Of a stretch of 64,000 bases of DNA, positions 55,368 to 63,178 are shown one piece after another; the first letter of the stretch is position 1; each line of letters begins with the position of its first letter. Location of the stretch: the NCBI GenBank assembly GCA_944377745.1, contig CALWFV010000004.1, positions 62,001-126,000 on the forward strand, read 5' to 3'. The position numbers and the translations under genes are program-made. Source of the DNA: an uncultured Mediterraneibacter sp. (GTDB lineage Bacteria; Bacillota; Clostridia; Lachnospirales; Lachnospiraceae). The notes beneath the pieces are model-generated. The model ran no database searches. It saw only the letters and a program-made list of their open reading frames with translations, and had not been told where the DNA came from.

Positions 55368-55748
55368 ATGAAAGGAAAAGAGAAAAAGAAAGAAATATAT
55401 CAATGCCTGAACTGCGGATGGACATCCATCATCCGGGAAGAAGAGACGCCTCCGGATCACTGCCCCAACTGCCTTTGCAGCATTCACAATGAGGACGAGG
55501 AAGGAAATGAATGCGGAGGAATACTGGAGCCGGTAGGAATCTGGGTCAGGTCAGAAAAAGAGTGGGAGATCGTACAGAGATGCAGGTTCTGCGGTGAGAT
55601 GAGTACAACTCCTGCAACGGAACATGACAATCGGATCAAGCTATTGTCGATCGCATCGAAACCGATCTCTTCGCCCCCGTTCCCGATCGAACGCATCGAG
55701 GAAATGACAAGGCTCATGGGCGGAAACACAGATAAAGGAGAGATATAA
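55368..55748 (+). CDS. RNHCP-domain protein 1
   Basis: A 126-residue zinc-ribbon-like protein of the RNHCP family, function unknown. Cysteine pairs: YQCLNCGW, DHCPNCLCSIH (the RNHCP motif reads PDHCP here) and RCRFCGEM. The conserved centre GILEPVGIWVRSEKEW follows. A lysine-rich N-terminus is typical. It is read from behind the structured leader and ends exactly where its paralogue begins, with the ribosome binding site (AAAGGAG) in its last codons. Confidence 0.88.
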   Translation: MKGKEKKKEIYQCLNCGWTSIIREEETPPDHCPNCLCSIHNEDEEGNECGGILEPVGIWVRSEKEWEIVQRCRFCGEMSTTPATEHDNRIKLLSIASKPISSPPFPIERIEEMTRLMGGNTDKGEI

Positions 55749-56153
55749 ATGAACAGAGAAAATAAAAAAAGAAAATACGATAAGAAATATTACAGGACTC
55801 ACCCATGCACCGACTCTTTCACATGTAAAGTATGTGGCTGGCCGGTCGTTTCTGCAGGCGCCGGGACAAATCACAGGAATCACTGTCCGAACTGCCTTTA
55901 CAGTATCCATCTGGACAACAAACCGGGAGACAGGGAGTCGGAATGTCATGGACGCATGGAGCCGATCGGAGTCTGGGTCAGAAAAAAAGGAGAATGGGCG
56001 ATCATACACCGCTGTGTAAGATGCGGCAAGATCAGCTCAAACCGTGTTGCTGCGGATGACAATCCGATGAAGCTGACGGCGCTGGCTATGAGACCTTTTG
56101 GGAAGAAAGACGGACTATATCCGGGTTGCTTCTTTCCGGAAGGAGAATTATAA
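55749..56153 (+). CDS. RNHCP-domain protein 2
   Basis: A 134-residue paralogue of the preceding protein, with the exact motif RNHCPNCLYSIH, flanked by FTCKVCGW and RCVRCGKISS, and with RMEPIGVWVRKKGEW in the centre. It starts at the base after the stop of its neighbour, so the two arose by tandem duplication and are cotranscribed. The two have diverged substantially, implying an old duplication. Confidence 0.9.
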   Translation: MNRENKKRKYDKKYYRTHPCTDSFTCKVCGWPVVSAGAGTNHRNHCPNCLYSIHLDNKPGDRESECHGRMEPIGVWVRKKGEWAIIHRCVRCGKISSNRVAADDNPMKLTALAMRPFGKKDGLYPGCFFPEGEL

Positions 56154-56170
56154 TATTACCATATTTACTG

Positions 56171-56194
56171 TTTCCTGCCGCAAGGCAGGAGACA
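56171..56194 (+). other. Hairpin with GCAA tetraloop
   Basis: A 10-base-pair stem (GTTTCCTGCC with GGCAGGAGAC) closed by GCAA between the RNHCP pair and the HD gene. There is no T tail; it may stabilise or process the transcript. Confidence 0.5.
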
Positions 56195-56224
56195 ATGAAA
56201 TGGAATTTCAGGAGGCATGACAAA

Positions 56225-56818
56225 ATGAGAACAAGCACGATCACAAGAGAACAGGCGCTGGAACTGCTCAGAACTTACAACAAAGAAGCATTTCATATCC
56301 AGCATGCCCTCACGGTAGAAGGGGTAATGCGCTGGTATGCGAATGAGCTGGGCTATGGAGAGGAAGCAGATTACTGGGCGATCAGCGGTCTTCTTCATGA
56401 TATAGATTTTGAGATGTATCCGGATGAACATTGTCAGAAGGCTCCGGAATTTCTGAGGAAAGGCGGCGTGGGGGAAGATATGATCTACACGGTCTGTTCC
56501 CATGGCTATGGTCTCTGCAGCGAACAGGAACCTGTCCATGAGATGGAAAAAGTTCTTTTTGCCGCGGATGAACTGACCGGACTGATCTGGGCTGCGGCGC
56601 TGATGCGTCCGTCCAAGAGTGTAATGGATATGGAAGTCTCGAGCGTAAAGAAGAAATTTAAGGACAAGCGTTTCGCGGCGGGCTGTTCCAGGGACGTGAT
56701 AAGGACCGGGGCAGAGAGACTTGGATGGGAGCTGAATGAGCTCTTTGAGAAGACGATCCTTGCAATGCGTTCCTGCGAGGCATCTGTGCAGGAAGAGATG
56801 CGTGAACTGGGTTATTGA
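56225..56818 (+). CDS. HD-domain hydrolase
   Basis: A 197-residue HD-superfamily protein, probably a metal-dependent phosphohydrolase. His in HIQHALTVE, the HD pair in SGLLHDIDFE, then VCSHGYG and ADELTGLIWAAALMRPSK fit the family. The substrate is unknown. The ATG at 56225 is eight bases after AGGAGG; the frame is open upstream but overlaps the RNHCP gene without support. It lies 27 bases ahead of an aldo/keto reductase. Confidence 0.88.
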   Translation: MRTSTITREQALELLRTYNKEAFHIQHALTVEGVMRWYANELGYGEEADYWAISGLLHDIDFEMYPDEHCQKAPEFLRKGGVGEDMIYTVCSHGYGLCSEQEPVHEMEKVLFAADELTGLIWAAALMRPSKSVMDMEVSSVKKKFKDKRFAAGCSRDVIRTGAERLGWELNELFEKTILAMRSCEASVQEEMRELGY

Positions 56819-56845
56819 GCAAAAAACATTCCAGGAGGTACAGAA

Positions 56846-57862
56846 ATGGACAAAGTGATCTTGGGAAAAACAGGACTTGAAGTAAACAAAAACGGATTCG
56901 GGGCGCTCCCGATCCAGCGTATCACAAAAAGCGAGGCAGTATATCTCCTGCAGAAAGCTTTTTATAACGGCATCAATTATTTCGACACAGCCCGCGCCTA
57001 TTCCGACAGTGAGGAAAAGATCGGAGCAGCGTTCGAGTATACGAGGGATAAGATCATCATCAGCACAAAGACAGCGGCTCAGACAGCGGAAGAGATGTGG
57101 AAGGATCTGGAAGAGAGCCTGACAAAGATGAAGACGGATTACATTGACATCTACCAGTTCCATAATCCGGCGTTCTGTCCGAAACCGGGCGATGAGTCAG
57201 GACTGTATGACGCAGCGCTGGAGGCGAAAAAGCAGGGGAAGATCCGTCATATCGGCATTACGAACCACAGGATCGCAGTGGCGCAGGAGGCTATAGATTC
57301 CGGACTTTATGAGACGCTGCAGTTCCCGTTTTCCTATCTGGCGGCAGACGCGGATCTGAAAATCGTGGAAGCATGTAAAGATGCGGGGATGGGCTTTATC
57401 GCCATGAAAGGACTTTCCGGCGGCCTGATCCATAATTCCGCCGCTGCTTATGCTTATATGGCACAGCCTCAGTTTGCGCATGTGGCTCCGATCTGGGGTG
57501 TGCAGAGAGAGTCTGAGCTGGATGAGTTCCTGTCCTATCAGGCCTGTCCGCCACAGCTTGACGAGACACTTCTTAAGGAGATCGAGGAAGATAAGAAACA
57601 GCTTTCCGGAGATTTCTGCAGAGGATGCGGATACTGCATGCCATGCCCGGCGGGGATCGAGATCAACAACTGTGCAAGGATGAGTTTGATGCTCAGAAGA
57701 GCGCCTCAGGAAGGCTGGCTGTCTGAAGAATGGCAGGAGAAGATGAAGAAGATCGAGGGCTGTCTGCACTGCGGGCAGTGTATGAAGAAATGTCCTTATG
57801 GCCTGAACACACCGGAACTTCTGGCAAAGAACTATGAGGATTATAAGACATTTTTTAAATAG
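56846..57862 (+). CDS. Aldo/keto reductase with C-terminal [4Fe-4S] domain
   Basis: A 338-residue protein. The AKR barrel (1-250) has NYFDTARAYSDSEEK and ISTKTAAQT with the usual Asp-Tyr-Lys set. The C-terminal 80 residues carry two ferredoxin-like clusters, CRGCGYCMPCP and CLHCGQCMKKCPYG. This architecture is common in anaerobes; the substrate and electron partner are unknown. The start follows CCAGGAGGTACAGAA. Its 3' end seems to overlap the start of the MarR-like gene. Confidence 0.92.
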   Translation: MDKVILGKTGLEVNKNGFGALPIQRITKSEAVYLLQKAFYNGINYFDTARAYSDSEEKIGAAFEYTRDKIIISTKTAAQTAEEMWKDLEESLTKMKTDYIDIYQFHNPAFCPKPGDESGLYDAALEAKKQGKIRHIGITNHRIAVAQEAIDSGLYETLQFPFSYLAADADLKIVEACKDAGMGFIAMKGLSGGLIHNSAAAYAYMAQPQFAHVAPIWGVQRESELDEFLSYQACPPQLDETLLKEIEEDKKQLSGDFCRGCGYCMPCPAGIEINNCARMSLMLRRAPQEGWLSEEWQEKMKKIEGCLHCGQCMKKCPYGLNTPELLAKNYEDYKTFFK

Positions 57863-58242
57863 ACTCTACGGTCTGTACAGCCCATGCTCTCACGATGGTG
57901 GAGACAGATATCATTGCGTTTCTTAAGAATAATCCGCAGAAAGATACTGCGGCAGATTTCGTGGAACTGAGAACGCTGTCAAAAGGTGCGGTCTCAAAGG
58001 GCGTGGAAGCCAGGATACAAAAAGAGCTGATCCGCCGTTATCCAGATACGGAAGACAGGAGACGGATTCATCTGAAGCTGACAGACCGGTCAGAGCCGAT
58101 CCTAGCGGATATTGAGAAAACGCAGACCGAATTCTGGAACACTGTTTTCGAAGGATTTTCAGAGGAAGAGTCTGAAATTCACCAAAGACTGAAAGCACAC
58201 ATGTTTGAAAATGTGAGAAATGCAGAAGAGAGGAGAATGTGA
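57834..58242 (+). pseudogene. MarR-family regulator, probably frameshifted near its start
   Basis: Positions 57883-58242 encode HALTMVETDIIAFLKNN and a MarR winged helix (LRTLSKGAVSKGVEA, then YPDTEDRRRIHLKLTDRS), but lack the first helix and any ribosome binding site; an ATG at 57895 exists. In another frame ATG 57834 gives MRIIRHFLNRLYGLYS, which looks like the missing first helix and joins at about 57882 by a one-base shift. The gene would overlap the end of the reductase. It is placed just before a MATE transporter, the usual target of such regulators. Confidence 0.6.
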
Positions 58243-58244
58243 TC

Positions 58245-59619
58245 ATGAGCGATGACAAAGAATTTCTGGGAAAGGAACCGATCGGAAAACTGCTTCTGAG
58301 ACTTGCTCTGCCACAGTGGCGGCGCAGCTAATCAATATGCTGTATAATATCGTGGACCGGATCTATATCGGACATATTCCCGGTATCGGTGCGACGGCCC
58401 TTACCGGAGTCGGGGTCTGTATGCCCCTGATTCTTATCGTTTCCGCGTTTGCGGCGCTGGTAGGATACGGAGGAGCGCCCAGGGCGTCAATATACATGGG
58501 AAAAAAGACAATGATTCTGCTGAGAAGATCCTTGGAAACTGTTTTACCCTGCAGATCATCATCTCCCTGATCCTGACAGCCATCCTGCTGATCTGGAACC
58601 GGGATTTTCTTATGGCGTTCGGCGCCAGTGAGAATACCATCGAATACGGTGTGAGCTATATGAACATCTATGCGCTTGGAACCGTTTTCGTGGAAGTGAC
58701 TCTCGGCATGAACTCTTTTATCACTGCCCAGGGATTTGCAAAGACAGGGATGCTCTCTGTCCTGATCGGAGCTGTGGCAAACATCATTCTCGATCCGATC
58801 TTTATCTTCGGATTTAATATGGACGTCCGGGGCGCGGCTCTGGCGACTATTATCTCTCAGGCGCTGTCCTGTATCTGGGTAGTCTGGTTCCTGTGTGGAA
58901 AGAAGACGACCCTGAAGATCCGGAAGAAAAACATCGGACTCCAGCCCAGGATCATTCTCCCCTGTGTTGCTCTCGGTACATCCGTTTTTGTCATGCAGGC
59001 GAGTGAGAGCGTGATCTCCGTATGCTTCAATTCTTCATTGCAGAAATACGGAGGCGATATGGCCGTGGGAGCCATGACGATCCTGACCAGTGTGATGCAG
59101 TTTGCAATGCTTCCCCTTCAGGGCCTCGGACAGGGCGCTCAGCCGATCATCAGTTATAATTATGGGGCGAAGAATGTGGAACGTGTGCGGGCAGCCTACC
59201 GGCTGCTCCTGAAATCCAGTCTTGTCTATTCCTGCCTGTTATGGCTCCTTGTTATGGCCTTCCCGCAGGGGTTTGCCGCCATGTTCACGACAGATCCTGA
59301 ACTGATGCAGTATACCAGGACTGCGCTGAGGATCTATATGGCTGCCGCGTTATTGTTCGGGATTCAGATCGCATGCCAGATGACGTTCAATGCCCTCGGA
59401 CGGGCAGTAGAATCCATCGTCGTCGCCGTAGTGAGGAAGTTTGTCCTTCTGATCCCGCTGATCTATATCATGCCTGCCATTTTCAGTGGAGACAAGGCAC
59501 GTGCAGTCTATATGGCAGAGCCCGTGGCTGACGCCATTGCGGTCACGTTTACTGCGATCCTGTTTGCCATCCAGTTTAAGAAGACTCTCGCGAAACTTGA
59601 CACCCTGAAGAAGGCATAA
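58245..59619 (+). pseudogene. MATE-family efflux transporter with two frameshifts
   Basis: ATG 58245 follows AGAGGAGAATGTGATC and gives KEPIGKLLLRLALP, then a shift at about 58313 leads to VAAQLINMLYNIVDRIYIG. A second shift at about 58508 leads to SAEKILGNCFTLQIIISL, and the frame then runs intact to 59619. Each shift is repaired by one added base (CCACA to CCAACA, AGACAA to AGAACAA). The rebuilt protein has about 458 residues and the usual twelve helices. It would export cationic drugs with Na+ or H+. Confidence 0.85.
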
Positions 59620-59677
59620 AAGTATTGTGCCATACAGGTCTGTCATGGTACTATGAGAAAAAATGTCAGGAGAGCAA

Positions 59678-60412
59678 ATGATGTACGATACATGTATTTT
59701 TGATCTGTATGGAACCCTGGTCGATATCCGCACGGATGAGGAGCAGGAGGAACTGTGGGAGCGGCTTTCTTTTTTCTATGCATATTATGGCGCGATATAT
59801 TCGCCGGATGAACTTCGGGGCGCTTACAAAAGGCTGACAGGAGAGATGACCGCAGGACATGAAGCCCTGCGGCGTGACTCGCACGAGGCATTTCCGGAAA
59901 TCCGGATCGAAAAAGTTTTCCGTGCCCTGTTTGAAGAGAAGAAAGTCCCTGCGGATGAATCTCTTGTCCTCCATGCGGGACAGTTCTTCCGCATCCTTTC
60001 CACAGAGTTTATCCGCCTGTATGATGGAACGGAAGAAATGCTCTCGGAAATAAAGAAAAGCGGGAGAAAGGTTTATCTTCTGTCCAATGCCCAGAGGATC
60101 TTTACAGAATATGAGATGAACGCTCTGGGGATCACAAAATATTTTGACCGGATCTTTATTTCCTCAGATGAAGGCTGCAAAAAGCCGGATCTTAAATTCT
60201 TCAGGAAACTGATCGACAGCTGCGGAATCGTCCCTGAAAGGGCTGTCATGGTGGGGAATGACGGGATCTGTGACGTTGAGGGAGCAAAAAATGCTGGTCT
60301 TTCAACCCTCTATGTTCATACGGATATCTCTCCCAAAGGAGAGAAGCCTGAAGCGGACTTCGTACTGGATCATATGGATATGAAGCGGATCACGGAGATA
60401 CTGATGTCTTAA
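59678..60412 (+). CDS. HAD-superfamily hydrolase
   Basis: A 244-residue phosphatase-like protein. The nucleophile motif is FDLYGTLVD near the start; motif II is YLLSNAQ, motif III includes the lysine in EGCKKPD, and motif IV is VMVGNDGICDVEGA. The cap is of the helical C1 type. The substrate is unknown. Starts at 59678 or 59681 both suit the AGGAG site; the ATG at 59663 lies before it. Confidence 0.9.
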   Translation: MMYDTCIFDLYGTLVDIRTDEEQEELWERLSFFYAYYGAIYSPDELRGAYKRLTGEMTAGHEALRRDSHEAFPEIRIEKVFRALFEEKKVPADESLVLHAGQFFRILSTEFIRLYDGTEEMLSEIKKSGRKVYLLSNAQRIFTEYEMNALGITKYFDRIFISSDEGCKKPDLKFFRKLIDSCGIVPERAVMVGNDGICDVEGAKNAGLSTLYVHTDISPKGEKPEADFVLDHMDMKRITEILMS

Positions 60413-60485
60413 AGCCGGCTGATACATGGGATAATTCCCCATTTTTGAGAGTTATTATCATTTGTTGATTTTTATCGTAAAAGAA

Positions 60486-60514
60486 TTGAATTTCTATTCC
60501 TCTTCTAGTAGAAT
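60486..60514 (+). promoter_or_regulatory. Promoter of the FNT gene
   Basis: TTGAAT (60486-60491) and TAGAAT (60509-60514) with a 17-base spacer. Confidence 0.55.
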
Positions 60515-60553
60515 TGGTGAGACTGTGAAAAACGGAAGAGGAGAATTATTAAT

Positions 60554-61188
60554 ATGAGAGAAAAATGGATCAGCAGTATCATGGCAGGAAGTTTCATTTC
60601 AATGGGAGCGATGGTCTATCTGTCCATTCCAAATACGATTGTGGGAAGTCTGTTCTTTTCAACAGGGATCTTTCTTGTCCTGAACTTTCACAATATGCTT
60701 GTGACCCGAGTCTGTCCGCTGATGGTATATGACCGTACGTACCGGTGGACGGATATTATCGTGTCCTGGATCGGGAACGGGATCGGGACACTGATCGCGG
60801 CACTTATCATATTTTTTCCAGATTTGGGGAAGTGATCAGAGACTCTGTAAAAACGATCGGAGACACAAAGCTCAGTGATACACCGCAGAGCCTGTTTATC
60901 CTGGGAATACTGTGCGCATGTTTCGTTGCTTTTGCAGTCCTTGTCGGGGCAAAGCAGGAAAACGGATCTTTCGGGCAGGTCTTTTACGTATGGCTTTTTA
61001 TCACCGCATTTGTATTCTGCGGATTTGAGCATATTGTTGCTTATATGTTCTACATAGCGTGTTATGCGCTGAATTTCGGAGCGGACATCCTGCCTGTTAT
61101 CAAGGTTCTTTTCTGTGTAACAGCGGGGAATCTTACGGGCGGATTGCTCATCGCCTGGGCGGTCAGAACCCTTGACCGGAAGATGTGA
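60554..61188 (+). pseudogene. Small formate/nitrite-type channel, frameshifted at T6
   Basis: The first part (60554-60835) encodes MREKWISSIMAGSFISMGAM and three membrane helices, ending IIFFPDLGK. The frame one base back at the T6 run (about 60813-60818) continues as FSRFGEVIRDSVKTIGD through three more helices with GFEHIVAYMFYI and GNLTGGLL, FNT-family hallmarks. One added T restores about 211 residues, shorter than usual FNT channels (about 260). It would conduct a small anion such as formate. Confidence 0.78.
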
Positions 61189-61192
61189 GGAC

Positions 61193-61221
61193 TTGATTTT
61201 ATACGGTGACGGGAGTATGAT
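61193..61221 (+). promoter_or_regulatory. Promoter of vanZ-like gene
   Basis: TTGATT (61193-61198) and TATGAT (61216-61221) with a 17-base spacer. Confidence 0.6.
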
Positions 61222-61251
61222 ATAACATATTTTTACAAGGGGTGTATGAAT

Positions 61252-61869
61252 ATGATCGGAGATATGATCGTTTTTATCTTAAAGCCGTTTTCCTTTCTCC
61301 CGGCGCTGGTGATGATGTATATCATCTTTTCCTTTTCGGCGCAGGACGGCGTGGATTCTGGGAATCTCAGCTATGAAGTGAGTCATAAGATCGTAGAGAT
61401 TGGAAATGAAGTGCTTCAGAAAGATCTGGAAGAGTGGGAGATCGATGAACTGGCATATGAAATCGAATACCCTGTCCGCAAGGCAGCGCATATGACGGAG
61501 TATTTTATCCTGGCTGTCACGGTTTCGTTCCCGTTTTATGTGTACGGCCTCAGAGGATTTCCGCTGATGCTGGTGGCAGGGCTGATCTGTGTGGGCTTTG
61601 CCTGCGGAGACGAATATCACCAGTCCTTTGTGGAAGGCCGGGGACCCTCGGTCCGGGACGTGGGGATCGACAGCATCGGCGTCTTCTTCGGGATCATCTG
61701 TGTACGGATTGTCTGCTGGACTCTTCTGGCTCCCGCAAGGATGATGGAGAGCGCCAGGATAAGGAGAGAGCGCAGACTGGAGAGAGAACGCAGACTTGAG
61801 ATGGAGAGACGGCGCAGGATGGAATCCCGTTCCCGCAGGAAAAGACACGGGAGATGGGAAGAGTACTAA
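61252..61869 (+). CDS. VanZ-family membrane protein
   Basis: A 205-residue protein with about four membrane helices and the family residues RKAAHMTEYFIL and DEYHQSFVEGRGPSVRDVGID. VanZ gives low-level teicoplanin resistance in enterococci; the function of most relatives is unknown. The C-terminus is very arginine-rich (about 165-205) and highly basic. ATG 61252 is nine bases after AAGGGG; ATG 61246 is only three bases away. Confidence 0.9.
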   Translation: MIGDMIVFILKPFSFLPALVMMYIIFSFSAQDGVDSGNLSYEVSHKIVEIGNEVLQKDLEEWEIDELAYEIEYPVRKAAHMTEYFILAVTVSFPFYVYGLRGFPLMLVAGLICVGFACGDEYHQSFVEGRGPSVRDVGIDSIGVFFGIICVRIVCWTLLAPARMMESARIRRERRLERERRLEMERRRRMESRSRRKRHGRWEEY

Positions 61870-61921
61870 AGAGAAGATTTTACGAAAGAAGACTTTTCAG
61901 GGGGGGAAGGAGTGTGCAGCG

Positions 61922-62548
61922 ATGAGACGTGTGATCCGTCCGGCAGAAGAGGAGATGGGAGGCGTAATCACAACAGTTCTTTTCAGTGTTGTCTGGTACA
62001 GCGCGCTATGCGGCACTATTTTCAGGGGCGGATTCCAGATCACGCTGCTCCTGTTTCTCGTGGCCGGGCTGCTGCCGCTGTGTCAGGCGGTCAACATTGC
62101 CCGGCGCGCTTTTTTTTACCGGAAACAGAGGGCGGATGCGATCGCACTGGGAGACCGGCGAAACGGCAGGATCGTCGGGATCACGCGTCAGGATGTCCCA
62201 TATTATTCTTCAGATGATCACGGCCGGCTGAGATACCGGAGATATTATTTTCTGGAAGTTGAGATGACCGATCCGGATACCGGGATATCCAGCCGGATAC
62301 AGAGTCAGGGGTATCGCCGGCCGATACACCGTTATCTTGGCTCGAACAGAGTAACTGTCTATACGGATCGGAGCGGCTGGAAACATTATCTGGAGGATTT
62401 TCAGTGGAAAGAACATAGAAGTGATCCGGATATTTTTGACTATCCACGCGAATTTGAGGAAGTCCACCTGGGGTCCGGACGGGTGACCCAGATCATATTT
62501 GTCGTTATTCTGATCCTGATGGTATTGAATGTTTTCCTCCAGAGTTGA
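61922..62548 (+). CDS. Membrane protein of unknown function
   Basis: A 208-residue protein. Two membrane helices lie near the N-terminus (about 12-32 and 37-58), a soluble beta-rich domain covers 65-180, and one helix closes the C-terminus (about 190-206). The layout recalls DUF3592-type proteins, without a firm match. The start follows GGGGGGGAAGGAG. It is separated from the vanZ-like gene by 52 bases and probably cotranscribed. Confidence 0.72.
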   Translation: MRRVIRPAEEEMGGVITTVLFSVVWYSALCGTIFRGGFQITLLLFLVAGLLPLCQAVNIARRAFFYRKQRADAIALGDRRNGRIVGITRQDVPYYSSDDHGRLRYRRYYFLEVEMTDPDTGISSRIQSQGYRRPIHRYLGSNRVTVYTDRSGWKHYLEDFQWKEHRSDPDIFDYPREFEEVHLGSGRVTQIIFVVILILMVLNVFLQS

Positions 62549-62591
62549 TACCGGTTTTACCTGCAAATGAAAGAGAAAGAAGGAGTACATA

Positions 62592-63089
62592 ATGAGGCCG
62601 ATGCGTCTTTTTAAAAGAGAGATCAAAGACGATGAGACACTGCGGGAGATCCTCGAAGAATGCGATGTGGTACGGCTCGGAGGCTGTGACGGGGAGGGCA
62701 TGTTTATCGTTCCGGTCAATTATGGCTATGAGTTTGAGACTGATGGGGAACAGAGAAAGCTGAGGCTGTATATTCACGGGGCGAAAGAGGGCCGGAAAGC
62801 TGAAGCCTTCGCGAAGGCTCCGTCTGTGGCGGTGGAGATGGACTGTCGGCATGAAGTCATCACCGGCGACTATACCTGCAGCTATTCCTATGCATACCGG
62901 AGCATTATGGGCAATGGGATGATCCGTCTGCTGACAGAGAAAGAAGAACAGATCCATGCACTGACAAAGATCATGGAGCATATGGCGCCGGGAGTGGAGA
63001 TCAGTTTCCGCCCGGAGATGCTGGAGCGGACTGCTGTCTTTTGCATCGACGTGAAAGAGTTCACTGGAAAAGAGCGGAAAAAGAAATAA
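62592..63089 (+). CDS. PNPOx-like flavin protein (NimA type)
   Basis: A 165-residue protein of the pyridoxamine-phosphate-oxidase-like split-barrel family. MRRLFKREIKDDETLREILE-like N-terminus (here MRPMRLFKREIKDDE), IVPVNYGYEFE and YIHGAKEGRKAEAF match the Nim subgroup, which includes 5-nitroimidazole reductases; resistance is not implied by sequence alone. FMN or heme binding is likely. The start follows AAGAAGGAGTACATA. Confidence 0.88.
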   Translation: MRPMRLFKREIKDDETLREILEECDVVRLGGCDGEGMFIVPVNYGYEFETDGEQRKLRLYIHGAKEGRKAEAFAKAPSVAVEMDCRHEVITGDYTCSYSYAYRSIMGNGMIRLLTEKEEQIHALTKIMEHMAPGVEISFRPEMLERTAVFCIDVKEFTGKERKKK

Positions 63090-63104
63090 ATTTGGAATGA
63101 TTTA

Positions 63105-63135
63105 TTGACTTTATACCTGGTACAGGGCTTATAAA
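63105..63135 (+). promoter_or_regulatory. MerR-type promoter/operator with 19-base spacer
   Basis: TTGACT (63105-63110) and TATAAA (63130-63135) are 19 bases apart, the hallmark of MerR-activated promoters, and the spacer holds the palindrome CCTGGTACAGG. The next gene encodes a MerR protein, so autoregulation is likely. Confidence 0.8.
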
Positions 63136-63178
63136 GAGAATGAGAAAAGAAACAGATTCTTCAGGAGGAGGGGATCGT

